In this document: one piece after another, positions 56,160-63,911 of the stretch
Layout: each line of letters starts with the position of its first letter
How positions within the stretch are numbered: the first letter of the stretch is position 1
Source of the DNA: Ignavibacteria bacterium
GTDB lineage: Bacteria; Bacteroidota; Ignavibacteria; Kapaibacteriales; UBA4661
Assembly (NCBI GenBank): GCA_013298775.1
Contig: JAAFIV010000005.1
Location: 147,627 to 211,626, forward strand
Direction of reading: 5' to 3'
DNA length: 64,000 bases
Notes under the pieces: generated by a model
The model's input: only the letters and a program-made list of their open reading frames with translations
What the model was told of the DNA's origin: nothing
Databases searched by the model: none
Made by a program: the position numbers and the translations under genes

Positions 56160-56513
56160 ATGAAAAAACTCTGTTTAATACTCGCTTTCGCGCTCCTTTC
56201 GCAGTCGTGCGCGTCGCTTTTTTCGTACACCACCATTGAAGGAAATCGCTCGTTTATGTTGGGCGAAGGTAGGCACGATGCGTATTCTGCGAAAATTACT
56301 AACGATAGTTTTGTTGATGTAGAAGTATTTGCCATTGGCGCAGAAGCAGGTGAAACCTCGCTTGGCGTGTTAAAAACTGGCGTTCAGCAAACATTCAATG
56401 TTCCAGCAAATACGCTTGTCCGATTCAAAAACACGTCCGCCTTGCCAGCCGCAATCAAAATTGAGCTTTTTGGCAATCCCAATATGAGCATGGGATACAA
56501 AGACAACAAGTAA
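56160..56513 (+). CDS. Small putative lipoprotein
   Basis: 117 residues starting MKKLCLILAFALLSQSCASLF: a short signal with lipobox LSQSC (Cys17), so lipid-anchored after processing. The mature part is beta-rich (DSFVDVEVFAIGAEAGETS, FNVPANTLVRFKNTSALPA) and has no family I recognise. The first of three small exported-protein genes on the plus strand; the next starts 89 bp later. Confidence 0.7.
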   Translation: MKKLCLILAFALLSQSCASLFSYTTIEGNRSFMLGEGRHDAYSAKITNDSFVDVEVFAIGAEAGETSLGVLKTGVQQTFNVPANTLVRFKNTSALPAAIKIELFGNPNMSMGYKDNK

Positions 56514-56602
56514 TCATGCCGCTTTCCATGCTATTTTCATAAAAAATTTTCATAAAAAATTTCCCACAAAAAATCTTTCACCACAATAATCCGAGAACAA
56601 CC

Positions 56603-57208
56603 ATGAAAACTACATTCACAATACTCCTCGCCGCATTCACACTCGCTTTCGCAAGTATTTATGTTCCGAGCGTTTCTGCGCAACAAACTGCAAAAATTCC
56701 CGACGGCTTTTTAGAATCCATGCAAGGCGATTGGAAAGGAAAGCTCACCTACACCGATTACCAAAACGACGCAACGCAAGTAACGATGGACGTTTGGCTG
56801 AAAAGTACCATTGAAAACAAGAAGCTCATCAAGCAATTTTACTACCGTGAACCCGACGGCACGACCAAGCAAAAATCAAAATCGCAAGACACGACGATTA
56901 TTGCAAAAGAAGGCTACGCGCTTGTGGAATCGGGATATACACTGCCGTTTGCAATTCAAGAAGCCAGCACCAAAGAAACCAAACAATCAAGCAAAACAAC
57001 CACCGATGGCGTGAACACGGCACAAAGCGCGTCAGCAAGCCGCGAGCAACAGGTTGTCATGGAAACCGCCGCTAACGACAACAATAAACCATCCACTATC
57101 CGCCTCACAATTACGACCAGTCCAAACAGTATGGTTATCAAAAAAGAAGTCAAGTACAACGGCACAAACTCGTTTTTTGTGCGCCATACCTTTGCGTACA
57201 CGAAATAG
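56603..57208 (+). CDS. Exported hypothetical protein
   Basis: 201 residues with signal peptide MKTTFTILLAAFTLAFASIY...VSAQ. Mature part begins with FLESMQGDWKGKLTYTDYQN, resembling the opening strand of lipocalin-like or DUF1579-type small beta-barrels (a Gly-x-Trp near the start), then WLKSTIENKKLIKQFYYRE. A Ser/Thr/Gln/Lys-rich middle (about 115-150) interrupts the fold. No catalytic motif is evident. Same strand and near neighbours are other small exported proteins. Confidence 0.62.
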   Translation: MKTTFTILLAAFTLAFASIYVPSVSAQQTAKIPDGFLESMQGDWKGKLTYTDYQNDATQVTMDVWLKSTIENKKLIKQFYYREPDGTTKQKSKSQDTTIIAKEGYALVESGYTLPFAIQEASTKETKQSSKTTTDGVNTAQSASASREQQVVMETAANDNNKPSTIRLTITTSPNSMVIKKEVKYNGTNSFFVRHTFAYTK

Positions 57209-57298
57209 CATCACCTTTTCAGAATACCGCAAACAATTGTCTCTCTTTTTCGTCTGTTTACATTCAGCATTTCATTGTTCACATTTTTAAGTATTACC

Positions 57299-58003
57299 AT
57301 GACCTTCTCTCCCATCACTACCACCTTCTCCAAAGCCGCGTTCCTACTTGCGTGTGCGTTCTCTCTTTCGGTTATTTCAAGCTGCTCTGATACGTTATCG
57401 GCTAAAATTTCGGGCAATGGCACCATTACTACGAAAACCCGCTCGCTCGGCGCGAATATCACCAGCGTTGATGCCGCCGTAACGGGCGACGTAGAAGTTA
57501 TCTGTACGCCAACATCCTCGGCAACCTCCAGCATTGAAATCACGACCGACGATAATCTCCACAGCGTGATTACTACTGATGTTTCAGGCACTGCGCTTAA
57601 AATCGCCTTCAAAGGCTATGTGGACGGACCCACGCGCCTCACCATCAAAGTCAATACCAGCATGATAAATGCGCTCACCCAAAGCGGCACTGGCACAGTG
57701 AGTGCGCGAGGCATTGACAATGCTGCTATGAGCGTGAACCTGAACGGCACTGGCACGATGAATGTAACGGGCAAAACAACCAAAATAACATCGGTGCTTT
57801 CAGGCTCTGGCGACATCAACGCACAAACCCTCATTGCGAAAGAAGCGCAAGTAACCGCGAGCGGTTCAGGCAATCTGCGCGTTTTCGCCTCCGAGCTTTT
57901 GGATGCGACCGTAACAGGTTCTGGCAACATTTTATACTACGGCAATCCCGCGCAAATCAAGCGTAATATCACGGGTTCAGGTTCGTTGCGCGTTGGGCAA
58001 TAA
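57299..58003 (+). CDS. GIN-domain (DUF2807) lipoprotein
   Basis: 234 residues from the ATG at 57299. Signal peptide ends in a lipobox (VISSCSD, Cys near 29). The rest is a head-GIN / DUF2807 right-handed beta-helix: repeated turns GTGTVSARGIDNAAMSVNL, GTGTMNVTGKTTKI, GSGDINAQTLIAKEAQV, GSGNLRVFASELLDATV, GSGNILYYG, GSGSLRVG. DUF2807 proteins are common in Bacteroidota envelopes; their function is not established. A strong terminator follows. Confidence 0.85.
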   Translation: MTFSPITTTFSKAAFLLACAFSLSVISSCSDTLSAKISGNGTITTKTRSLGANITSVDAAVTGDVEVICTPTSSATSSIEITTDDNLHSVITTDVSGTALKIAFKGYVDGPTRLTIKVNTSMINALTQSGTGTVSARGIDNAAMSVNLNGTGTMNVTGKTTKITSVLSGSGDINAQTLIAKEAQVTASGSGNLRVFASELLDATVTGSGNILYYGNPAQIKRNITGSGSLRVGQ

Positions 58004-58027
58004 GTCAAGCAGAACTACATACAAAGA

Positions 58028-58068
58028 AAACCCCCAATAGAGCATTCATGCGCTATTGGGGGTTTCTT
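58028..58068 (+). terminator. Terminator after the GIN-domain gene
   Basis: Perfect 13-bp arms AAACCCCCAATAG (58028-58040) and CTATTGGGGGTTT (58053-58065), then CTTATT. The A-run on the left makes it usable by the convergent HxlR gene as well. Confidence 0.85.
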
Positions 58069-58118
58069 ATTGATGCAATATATTCGCTGGATTCGCACGG
58101 TACGTGCTGCACTCTGTC

Positions 58119-58496
58119 CTACTCTTGCTCCTGCAAATACTCACCAAACTTTTTGATGTGCTTCAAGAGCGGCAGTGCCTTTTTTCCCTTTTCCGTCAGC
58201 GTATATTCCACGCGCGGTGGGATTTCACCAAACGATTTTTTATGCACAACGCCCGCCTCCACGAGACTTTTTAATTCTTGAATGAGCATTTTTTCGGTGA
58301 TGTCGGGAATAGCGCGTTTGATTTCACCGTAGCGCAATGTTTTTTTTCCTATGTGCTGAATAATAAACAGCTTCCATTTCCCACCAACAATTTCCATTGC
58401 TTTTCGCACAGGACAATCTTCGCCATGCAAGAGAATATCAGCTTTGTGGTCGGGTGCTGTCGTGCTTTTTTGTGTGCTATTTTTTGCGCGAGTCAT
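58119..58496 (-). CDS. HxlR-family transcriptional regulator
   Basis: 125 residues from the ATG at 58496; 40 upstream codons cross the divergent promoter and are not used. A winged-helix HxlR domain follows: CPVRKAMEIVGGKWKLFII (N-terminal Cys typical of redox- or electrophile-sensing members), LRYGEIKRAIPDITEKMLIQ (recognition helix), PRVEYTLTEKGKKALPLL. It is divergent from a DsbA-like gene with 121 bp between, and a perfect palindrome there is its probable operator. Likely represses the adjacent DsbA/NAD(P)-binding genes until an inducer reacts. Confidence 0.88.
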   Translation of the reverse strand: MTRAKNSTQKSTTAPDHKADILLHGEDCPVRKAMEIVGGKWKLFIIQHIGKKTLRYGEIKRAIPDITEKMLIQELKSLVEAGVVHKKSFGEIPPRVEYTLTEKGKKALPLLKHIKKFGEYLQEQE

Positions 58497-58527
58497 AATG
58501 TTTTTAATAGTAGTGCAAAAAAAGATT

Positions 58528-58549
58528 GTACCTACTTTTTGGTAGGTAC
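58528..58549. promoter_or_regulatory. Probable HxlR operator
   Basis: GTACCTAC (58528-58535) and GTAGGTAC (58542-58549) are perfect inverted 8-mers with a six-base spacer, midway between the divergent HxlR and DsbA-like genes. The right half ends directly against the -33 element of the DsbA-side promoter, fitting repression by steric block. Confidence 0.7.
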
Positions 58550-58581
58550 TTGTGCAAAGTATAGTTTTTATTGTACATTTG
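58550..58581 (+). promoter_or_regulatory. Promoter of the DsbA-like gene
   Basis: TTG (58550-58552), 21-nt spacer, TACATTTG (58574-58581), matching TTG-N-TAnnTTTG. Predicted start near 58588, 30 nt before the ATG at 58618. Confidence 0.62.
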
Positions 58582-58617
58582 CAAGCACAGTATCTTTTTC
58601 CACACATCGCACACACT

Positions 58618-59292
58618 ATGACTTCTTCTTCGCCCGCGCAATCTTCGCTCCCTCGCCTCTGGTACGCCTACGACGCGCTCTGCGGCTGGTGTTACGGTTT
58701 TAGTCCTGTTATGCAGGAACTTCATCGGGAATACGCTTCTGTGCTGGAATTTGAGGTGCTTTCTGGTGGGATGATTCGCGGAGACCGCATTGGTGCTATT
58801 GGGAAGGTTGCACCGTATATTTCGTGGGCGTATAAGCACGTTGAAGAGCGAGCAGGAGTGCGGTTTGGTGAGAAATTTTTGCAGGGAATTCTTGCCGAAG
58901 GAACTGCCATTTTTACTTCCATTCCCGCCGCATTAGCAATGGCAGTCTTGAAATGCTCAAAGCCCGCACAAACACTTGCATTTGCTCATCGTTTGCAGAC
59001 GGCGATGTATTTCGACGGCATCCAGCCCAGTCTATATGAAGTGTACGGGGAATATGCGCAGGAATTTGGTTTCGATGCCACAGAATTTGCCGAGCAAATG
59101 CGCCAGCCCGCCACGCTTGAAGCCGCCGAAGCGGAGTTTGCACTCTGCGCACGGCTTGGTATCACGGGTTTCCCGACCGTTCTTCTCCAACAAGGACAAA
59201 CGCTCACACTTCTTGCACAAGGCTATACCGACGCAAATATACTCAAAGAGCGCATCAACGCTCATCTTCAAAAAGATACCACCACCGCTTGA
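58618..59292 (+). CDS. DsbA-family thioredoxin-fold protein
   Basis: 224 residues from the ATG at 58618. Thioredoxin fold with CGWC at 22-25 (YDALCGWCYGFSP) near the N-terminus, an inserted helical domain, and the cis-Pro loop ITGFPTVLL near 190. This fits the cytoplasmic DsbA/FrnE-like subfamily (no signal peptide), which act as oxidoreductases or isomerases. It is followed by two NAD(P)-binding proteins and divergent from an HxlR regulator, a combination that suggests an inducible redox or electrophile response. The substrate is not known. Confidence 0.86.
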   Translation: MTSSSPAQSSLPRLWYAYDALCGWCYGFSPVMQELHREYASVLEFEVLSGGMIRGDRIGAIGKVAPYISWAYKHVEERAGVRFGEKFLQGILAEGTAIFTSIPAALAMAVLKCSKPAQTLAFAHRLQTAMYFDGIQPSLYEVYGEYAQEFGFDATEFAEQMRQPATLEAAEAEFALCARLGITGFPTVLLQQGQTLTLLAQGYTDANILKERINAHLQKDTTTA

Positions 59293-59332
59293 GAACTCAT
59301 TCGGTTCTTCATTTTTCATTTTTGGAATCACC

Positions 59333-59971
59333 ATGAAAACAATCGCACTTTTCGGCATCACGGGGCGCACAGGAAAGCCGCTTCAAACCTTACTTCTTGC
59401 CAAAGGCTACACTGTCAAAGCTCTGGCACGAACGCCGAAAAATGTTGGTCTCTCGCATCCCGCGCTCACCCTTGTACAAGGAAATATTTTGAATGCAAAC
59501 GATGTGGAACAGACCATTGCTGGAGCGGATGCTGTGATTAGCGTCATCGGACAGGTGCGCGGCGACTCACAAACAAAACAAGTGCAGACGCTTGGCACAC
59601 AAAACATTCTTGCGGCGATGGAAAAGCACGGCGTGAAGAGGCTTCTGAGCTTGACGGGCGGCGCAGTTCCCTATCACAAAGACCAGCCAAAATTTCCCGA
59701 TAAAGCGATACGATTTATCATGAATCTCATTGTGAAAGAAACCCTTGCCGATGCGATTGCCCATGCAGAAGTGATTCAGAAGTCGAATACGGATTGGACG
59801 GTGATTCGCGGTCCGCGATTGCTCGAAAAACCGCCAGAGGGCGCGTACCGTGTGGGTTGGGTGGGAGTGAATGCAAGTACGGCTATCACTTACGGCGACC
59901 TCGCGCAGTTCATTATGGATGAATTAGAACAAGGGCAACATCTCCATTCTATGCCGTTTGTCAGCCGATAA
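59333..59971 (+). CDS. NAD(P)-binding SDR-like protein (atypical, NmrA-type)
   Basis: 212 residues from the ATG at 59333, 40 bp after the DsbA-like gene. The N-terminus IALFGITGRTGKPLQTLLLAKG gives a GxTGxxG dinucleotide-binding motif, followed by LVQGNILNANDVEQTIAGAD (acidic strand), VISVIGQVRG and KRLLSLTGGAVPYH. This is the NAD(P)H-binding domain-10 type of flavin or quinone reductase-like proteins, without a YxxxK catalytic pair. Likely co-transcribed with the DsbA-like gene and the next NmrA-type gene, under HxlR control. Confidence 0.84.
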   Translation: MKTIALFGITGRTGKPLQTLLLAKGYTVKALARTPKNVGLSHPALTLVQGNILNANDVEQTIAGADAVISVIGQVRGDSQTKQVQTLGTQNILAAMEKHGVKRLLSLTGGAVPYHKDQPKFPDKAIRFIMNLIVKETLADAIAHAEVIQKSNTDWTVIRGPRLLEKPPEGAYRVGWVGVNASTAITYGDLAQFIMDELEQGQHLHSMPFVSR

Positions 59972-59993
59972 CGCGCCAATTTTTTTTCAAACA

Positions 59994-60917
59994 ATGCCAC
60001 ATCACATCACCACAATCTGCATCACGGGCGCAACGGGAAATGTAGGCTTGGAGACGCTTCGAGCCGTATTGACGATGAATCTGGATGCAATCGTTGATAC
60101 TTCCGACAGGAAACAGAGAGCGAAAGCGCGTATTATCGCGCTTTCACAGTCGCCACGTGATGCCGCACATACGATTGGGATGCAGGAAGTTGAATATCGC
60201 GCTTTGGATATGACCAATATAGATGCCGCACACCACGCAGCAGCATTTCAGGGAGTCGAAGTGCTTTTCCTCATGCGTCCGCCGCAGATTTCTGATGTGC
60301 AAACATTCCTCGTTCCCTTGATTACCTCTGCCGAGCAAGCAGGTGTGCGCCATGTTGTGTTTCTTTCGCTCTACGGCGTGGAATCGCAACAGCGCACACC
60401 GCATTACGCCATTGAGCAATTACTCCGTAAAAGCCGCATGAAATGGACATTTCTTCGACCAAGTTTTTTCATGCAAAATCTCACCACCACACACCGAAAA
60501 GAAATTGCAGAACACAATGAAATCTTCATTCCTGCGGGCGAGGGGAAAACAAATTTCATTGATGCGCGAGATGTTGGCATAGCAGCCGCGACGATTCTTC
60601 TTGACCCCGAAAAGCACATCAACACCGCATACAATCTTACGGGAACACGTTCCTACGCTTACTCTGAAGTCGCCGATATTCTCAGCAAAGAACTTGGGCG
60701 CACCATTCAATACACAAACCCTACGAAATTTAGTTTTTTTTGGCGTAAAGCCGTACAGGAGCGCGTTCCACTGATGTTCGTGCTTGTCATGCTCTACCTC
60801 TATCACCTAACCGTTGCAGGAAAAGCTGACGGCTATGCACCTGATTTGGAGCGACTTCTGGGGCGACCGCCAACCTCGTTTGAAGATTTTGTACAGAGAA
60901 ATAAGAACTTTTGGTAA
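59994..60917 (+). CDS. NmrA-family NAD(P)-binding protein
   Basis: 307 residues from the ATG at 59994, 22 bp after the previous gene. N-terminal CITGATGNVGLETLRAVL carries GxTGxxG; then VEVLFLMRPPQISDV, RHVVFLSLYGVES, MKWTFLRPSFFMQNL and NFIDARDVGIAAATIL follow the NmrA / quinone-oxidoreductase-2 pattern. The C-terminal part binds the second substrate. Members reduce quinones or azo dyes or act as redox sensors. Third gene of the HxlR-linked group. It runs convergently towards metX with 57 bp between. Confidence 0.85.
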   Translation: MPHHITTICITGATGNVGLETLRAVLTMNLDAIVDTSDRKQRAKARIIALSQSPRDAAHTIGMQEVEYRALDMTNIDAAHHAAAFQGVEVLFLMRPPQISDVQTFLVPLITSAEQAGVRHVVFLSLYGVESQQRTPHYAIEQLLRKSRMKWTFLRPSFFMQNLTTTHRKEIAEHNEIFIPAGEGKTNFIDARDVGIAAATILLDPEKHINTAYNLTGTRSYAYSEVADILSKELGRTIQYTNPTKFSFFWRKAVQERVPLMFVLVMLYLYHLTVAGKADGYAPDLERLLGRPPTSFEDFVQRNKNFW

Positions 60918-60974
60918 AAAAACTTTTCAGCACTTCGTGGTCTAAAGGCAGGAAAGGCAATGGCGGGAAACGTA

Positions 60975-62135
60975 TTATGGAACAATTCCCAACAAACCCG
61001 AAGCTGCTACACGAGTGATTCTTGATAATGCAGGTGTGATGCGCTCTACAACGGTCTTTTCAACTGCTTTTGTTTTTTTTATTGCCGCTAAACGCTCGCG
61101 CAAAATCGTGGTGAGTGTTGGAAATTCTATCAAGAAACCATCGTGTCCGTAGGGCGAGGAAATTTCGATGTATTCTGCGTTTGGGATGTGTTCAGCAACG
61201 AGTTTTTGCTCTTCGATGGGAAATAAAATATCCGTCGAAATGCCGATAACAAACGCCTTTGCGGTGATGGAACGCAAGGCAGCTTCAACGCTGCCGCGCC
61301 CGCGTCCAAGATTGTGGCTGTCCATTGCTTTCGACAAATGCCAGTACGAATGCGCATGGAAACGTTGCACGAGCTTTTCTCCTTGATAGCCCTGATATGA
61401 TGACGCGCGGTAGTTGTCCAGTTCCTCGTTTTTCTCTTTGTCGCGCTGCGTTTGCTGAAAGGTTTCGTAATTCCGATACGACAAAATTCCGATTGACCGT
61501 GCCGCTTTTAATCCCGCCGAACCCGCATCATTGCTACGCTCTTTGAAGGTAGAATCTGCCAAAAGTGCCAAACGTTGCGATTCATTAAAGGCAATACCCC
61601 AGGGGGAATGACGTGCATTGGTCGCCATTGGGACAATTACATCAAACACCGACGGCTCTAGCACAGCCCATTCCAAAAGCTGCTGCCCGCCCATTGAACC
61701 GCCCAGCCCAATACTGATGCGGTCTATGCCGAGTTTTTTGCGCAAGAGAATATGCGCCCGCGCCATATCCCGCACGGTTACTTGCGGGAAGTCGAGGTAG
61801 TATGGTTCATTTGTCGTGGGATTCAGCGTTAATGCGCCCGACGAGCCATAGCACGAACCGAGCATATTTGCGCAAACAATAAAATACTCACGCGGGTCGA
61901 AGAGTTTTCCTTCGCCAACGAGCCCGTCCCACCACGAAGCCGCATCGGAGTTGCCCGTTAGCGCGTGGCACACCCAGACAACGTTATTTCGTGCGGCATT
62001 CAGCGTTCCGTAGGTGTGGTAGGCGATTTCCAAATGCGGCAACACCGCGCCCGATTCCAGCGTGAAGGGCGCGTCAATTCTTGCATAGTGGACATTGGAA
62101 TCAAGAAGCGATGTGGTGATGTTCTGAGTGTCCAT
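60975..62135 (-). CDS. metX: Homoserine O-acetyltransferase (MetX)
   Basis: 386 residues. An alpha/beta-hydrolase that transfers acetyl (in some members succinyl) from CoA to homoserine, the first committed step of methionine synthesis. Nucleophile Ser147 in GLGGSMGGQQLLEWA, catalytic Asp in GISTDILFP and His in SPYGHDGFLIE. VCHALTGNSDAASWWDGLVG and NMLGSCYGSSGALTLNP are conserved MetX segments. Acetyl versus succinyl or serine specificity cannot be settled by eye. metY is not adjacent. It is the last gene of a minus-strand run after a GNAT gene (82 bp gap). No SAM riboswitch was recognised in that gap. Confidence 0.92.
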   Translation of the reverse strand: MDTQNITTSLLDSNVHYARIDAPFTLESGAVLPHLEIAYHTYGTLNAARNNVVWVCHALTGNSDAASWWDGLVGEGKLFDPREYFIVCANMLGSCYGSSGALTLNPTTNEPYYLDFPQVTVRDMARAHILLRKKLGIDRISIGLGGSMGGQQLLEWAVLEPSVFDVIVPMATNARHSPWGIAFNESQRLALLADSTFKERSNDAGSAGLKAARSIGILSYRNYETFQQTQRDKEKNEELDNYRASSYQGYQGEKLVQRFHAHSYWHLSKAMDSHNLGRGRGSVEAALRSITAKAFVIGISTDILFPIEEQKLVAEHIPNAEYIEISSPYGHDGFLIEFPTLTTILRERLAAIKKTKAVEKTVVERITPALSRITRVAASGLLGIVP

Positions 62136-62217
62136 AGTAAAATTCTGTGGAAGTGCGAAGATGTGAAGAAAAGATACTGAGGAAAATTGGGAAAAATCAA
62201 TGTGCGCGAAACCGTAT

Positions 62218-62781
62218 CTACAAGCCTAAAGCCAGCCACTCATCGCGTAAAGCGGCGTACATTATGAGGTCTTGAAATTCATCGAAACGTTTGAAACCAC
62301 GCCGAAGCACACCTTCTTTCAAAAAACCACTTTTCTGTAGAATGCGTCCCGATGCTGGATTCTGAACAAAAGGCGTAGCAAAAATGCGCTCCAGAGGCAA
62401 CTCTTGAAATCCCACGCGCACAACGGCTGGTACTGCTTCGCTTGCGAATCCCTTTCCCCAATGCGGCTCTGCAAGCCAGTATCCAAGCTCTGCTGCGGCG
62501 TGTTCGGCAGAAATATCATGCAGACCGATTGCACCAATAAATTCCTTGTCGCCTTCTTTTTTGTTCAGCGTGATTGCCCAGATGTGATGCGTTCCAGCCT
62601 TGCGCAGAGATTCGTGTGATTCTATCCACGATTCCGCCATTCCGTCAAGATACGGATGCGGCAAGGTTGCAAGATTCTTTGCGATGTTGTAGTTATTTGC
62701 CAAGCGTTGAACGTTTAGAGCATCTTCAAGCTGAAAGTGCCGTAAATACAGGCTTGGTGTGTGGAGAATGGATAACGACAT
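62218..62781 (-). CDS. GNAT-family N-acetyltransferase (RimJ/RimL type)
   Basis: 187 residues. The acetyl-CoA site is seen in GYWLAEPHWGKGFASEAVPA (about 92-111), preceded by FIGAIGLHDIS and followed by LERIFATPFVQNPASGRILQ and KSGFLKEGVLRR, the usual RimJ/RimL-like order. Such enzymes acetylate N-termini, amino sugars or antibiotics; the target is unknown. It lies 24 bp after the DUF1684 gene on the same strand, so it is probably in one transcript with it and possibly metX. Confidence 0.88.
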   Translation of the reverse strand: MSLSILHTPSLYLRHFQLEDALNVQRLANNYNIAKNLATLPHPYLDGMAESWIESHESLRKAGTHHIWAITLNKKEGDKEFIGAIGLHDISAEHAAAELGYWLAEPHWGKGFASEAVPAVVRVGFQELPLERIFATPFVQNPASGRILQKSGFLKEGVLRRGFKRFDEFQDLIMYAALRDEWLALGL

Positions 62782-62805
62782 TATGTTCTTTCGTTGAATG
62801 AAAAC

Positions 62806-63834
62806 TCAATGCTCTTCGCCGTAAGGGTGATGCGTCTTCTCACCCGCTTCAATACTGACGGTGAGCCAATTTTTACGCGGCGGCAAAGGACACGTCGCAA
62901 AGCTCGTAAACGCGCACGGTGGATTTTCTGCTTTGTTGAAATCCAGCGTAACCATGCCGTTTTGCGGCAAATCTGCATACAAAAATCGCCCAGCTGGATA
63001 AGTGGCTTTGCCGCTTGTGCGGTCGCGGAAATTAAAGAACAACTTGTCGCCTTCGCGCTCTGCATCAAGCGTGTACGTGTTTTTGCCGATGCGAAACTCT
63101 GCAAAGCCCACTGTTACGTGCTTTTCAATGCCACCAAGTATATTTTCAATTTCCACCGTTTTCGGCGTTTCATATTCCACAAAGCGAGCATTGATGCGAT
63201 ATTCAGGCTTTACGCCAAACCACGAATTTCCTTTGAAATGCTTACGAGCCTCACTGCCACTATCTTTCAAGCGAATGGCGAAGCGTGTTCCTTGCTTGCT
63301 TGTGCGGCGCACGACGTACATGGAAAGCTCGCCAATGGAGATAACGTCAGGGCTTGAGCCAGAATCATTGTCAAAGGCAAGTGTTTGTGAGGAATCCAGT
63401 AAAAGATTGGGCGAAGAACCGTCTGCGCGGCGCACCGTTACTGGAACGGTGGTTACGGGGAAAAAGTGAATCGTTGGATTCGCGTCATCGCCCGTGATGC
63501 GTAGGCTTCCAAGCGTCGCGGGTGCTTTTGCGGGCAAGCGTACGGTACTTGTAGGCAAGCTACCAAGCCAGTTTTCGCCATTTTGCAGCCAAAATAATCC
63601 TGCCACCGTCAGCCAACTTCCGTCCTTGCGGAGATTTGCTTCGTAGCGTTTGCGCCAGTCTTCCACTTCGCGCTTGTAGGCGGGGTTTGAGGCAAATTGT
63701 TCGAGTTCAATGCCGTTCAATGACGCATTTGCGCCATTCTCAGCAAGAATTTCGCTTGAAAACGCCGAAGCTGTTGTACCGAACAAAGACGATACAACAG
63801 CCGCAGACTTCAGAAATGAAGAGGTTTTGGACAT
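62806..63834 (-). CDS. DUF1684 exported protein
   Basis: 342 residues from the ATG at 63834, with a signal peptide (MSKTSSFLKSAAVVSSLFGT...ASA). Upstream in-frame codons run through a repeat and are not used. DUF1684 hallmarks: WRKRYEANLRKDGSWLTVAG then LFWLQNGENWLGS near the N-terminus, GRFLYADLPQNGMVTLDFNK and ENPPCAFTSFATCPLPPRKN near the C-terminus. Function of the family is unestablished, though it is widespread. First gene of the minus-strand run leading to the GNAT gene and metX. Confidence 0.88.
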   Translation of the reverse strand: MSKTSSFLKSAAVVSSLFGTTASAFSSEILAENGANASLNGIELEQFASNPAYKREVEDWRKRYEANLRKDGSWLTVAGLFWLQNGENWLGSLPTSTVRLPAKAPATLGSLRITGDDANPTIHFFPVTTVPVTVRRADGSSPNLLLDSSQTLAFDNDSGSSPDVISIGELSMYVVRRTSKQGTRFAIRLKDSGSEARKHFKGNSWFGVKPEYRINARFVEYETPKTVEIENILGGIEKHVTVGFAEFRIGKNTYTLDAEREGDKLFFNFRDRTSGKATYPAGRFLYADLPQNGMVTLDFNKAENPPCAFTSFATCPLPPRKNWLTVSIEAGEKTHHPYGEEH

Positions 63835-63861
63835 GATGTTTGAAATATGTGAACCGAAACC

Positions 63862-63888
63862 CGCCGGACGGTCAAGAAACCGCCCGAT
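63862..63888. repeat. Fragment of the CCGTCCGGCG repeat (copy 3)
   Basis: On the minus strand CGGTTTCTTGACCGTCCGGC followed by GGG, matching the left flank of the element at 44157-44245. Only one arm is present. It lies just upstream of the DUF1684 start. Confidence 0.7.
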
Positions 63889-63911
63889 TTCTATGGAAAA
63901 GTCAAGTTTTT

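Noticed and set aside
62136..62217. Possible SAM riboswitch before metX
   Set aside because: The 82-bp gap is AT-rich with no stem pattern resembling a known SAM class.
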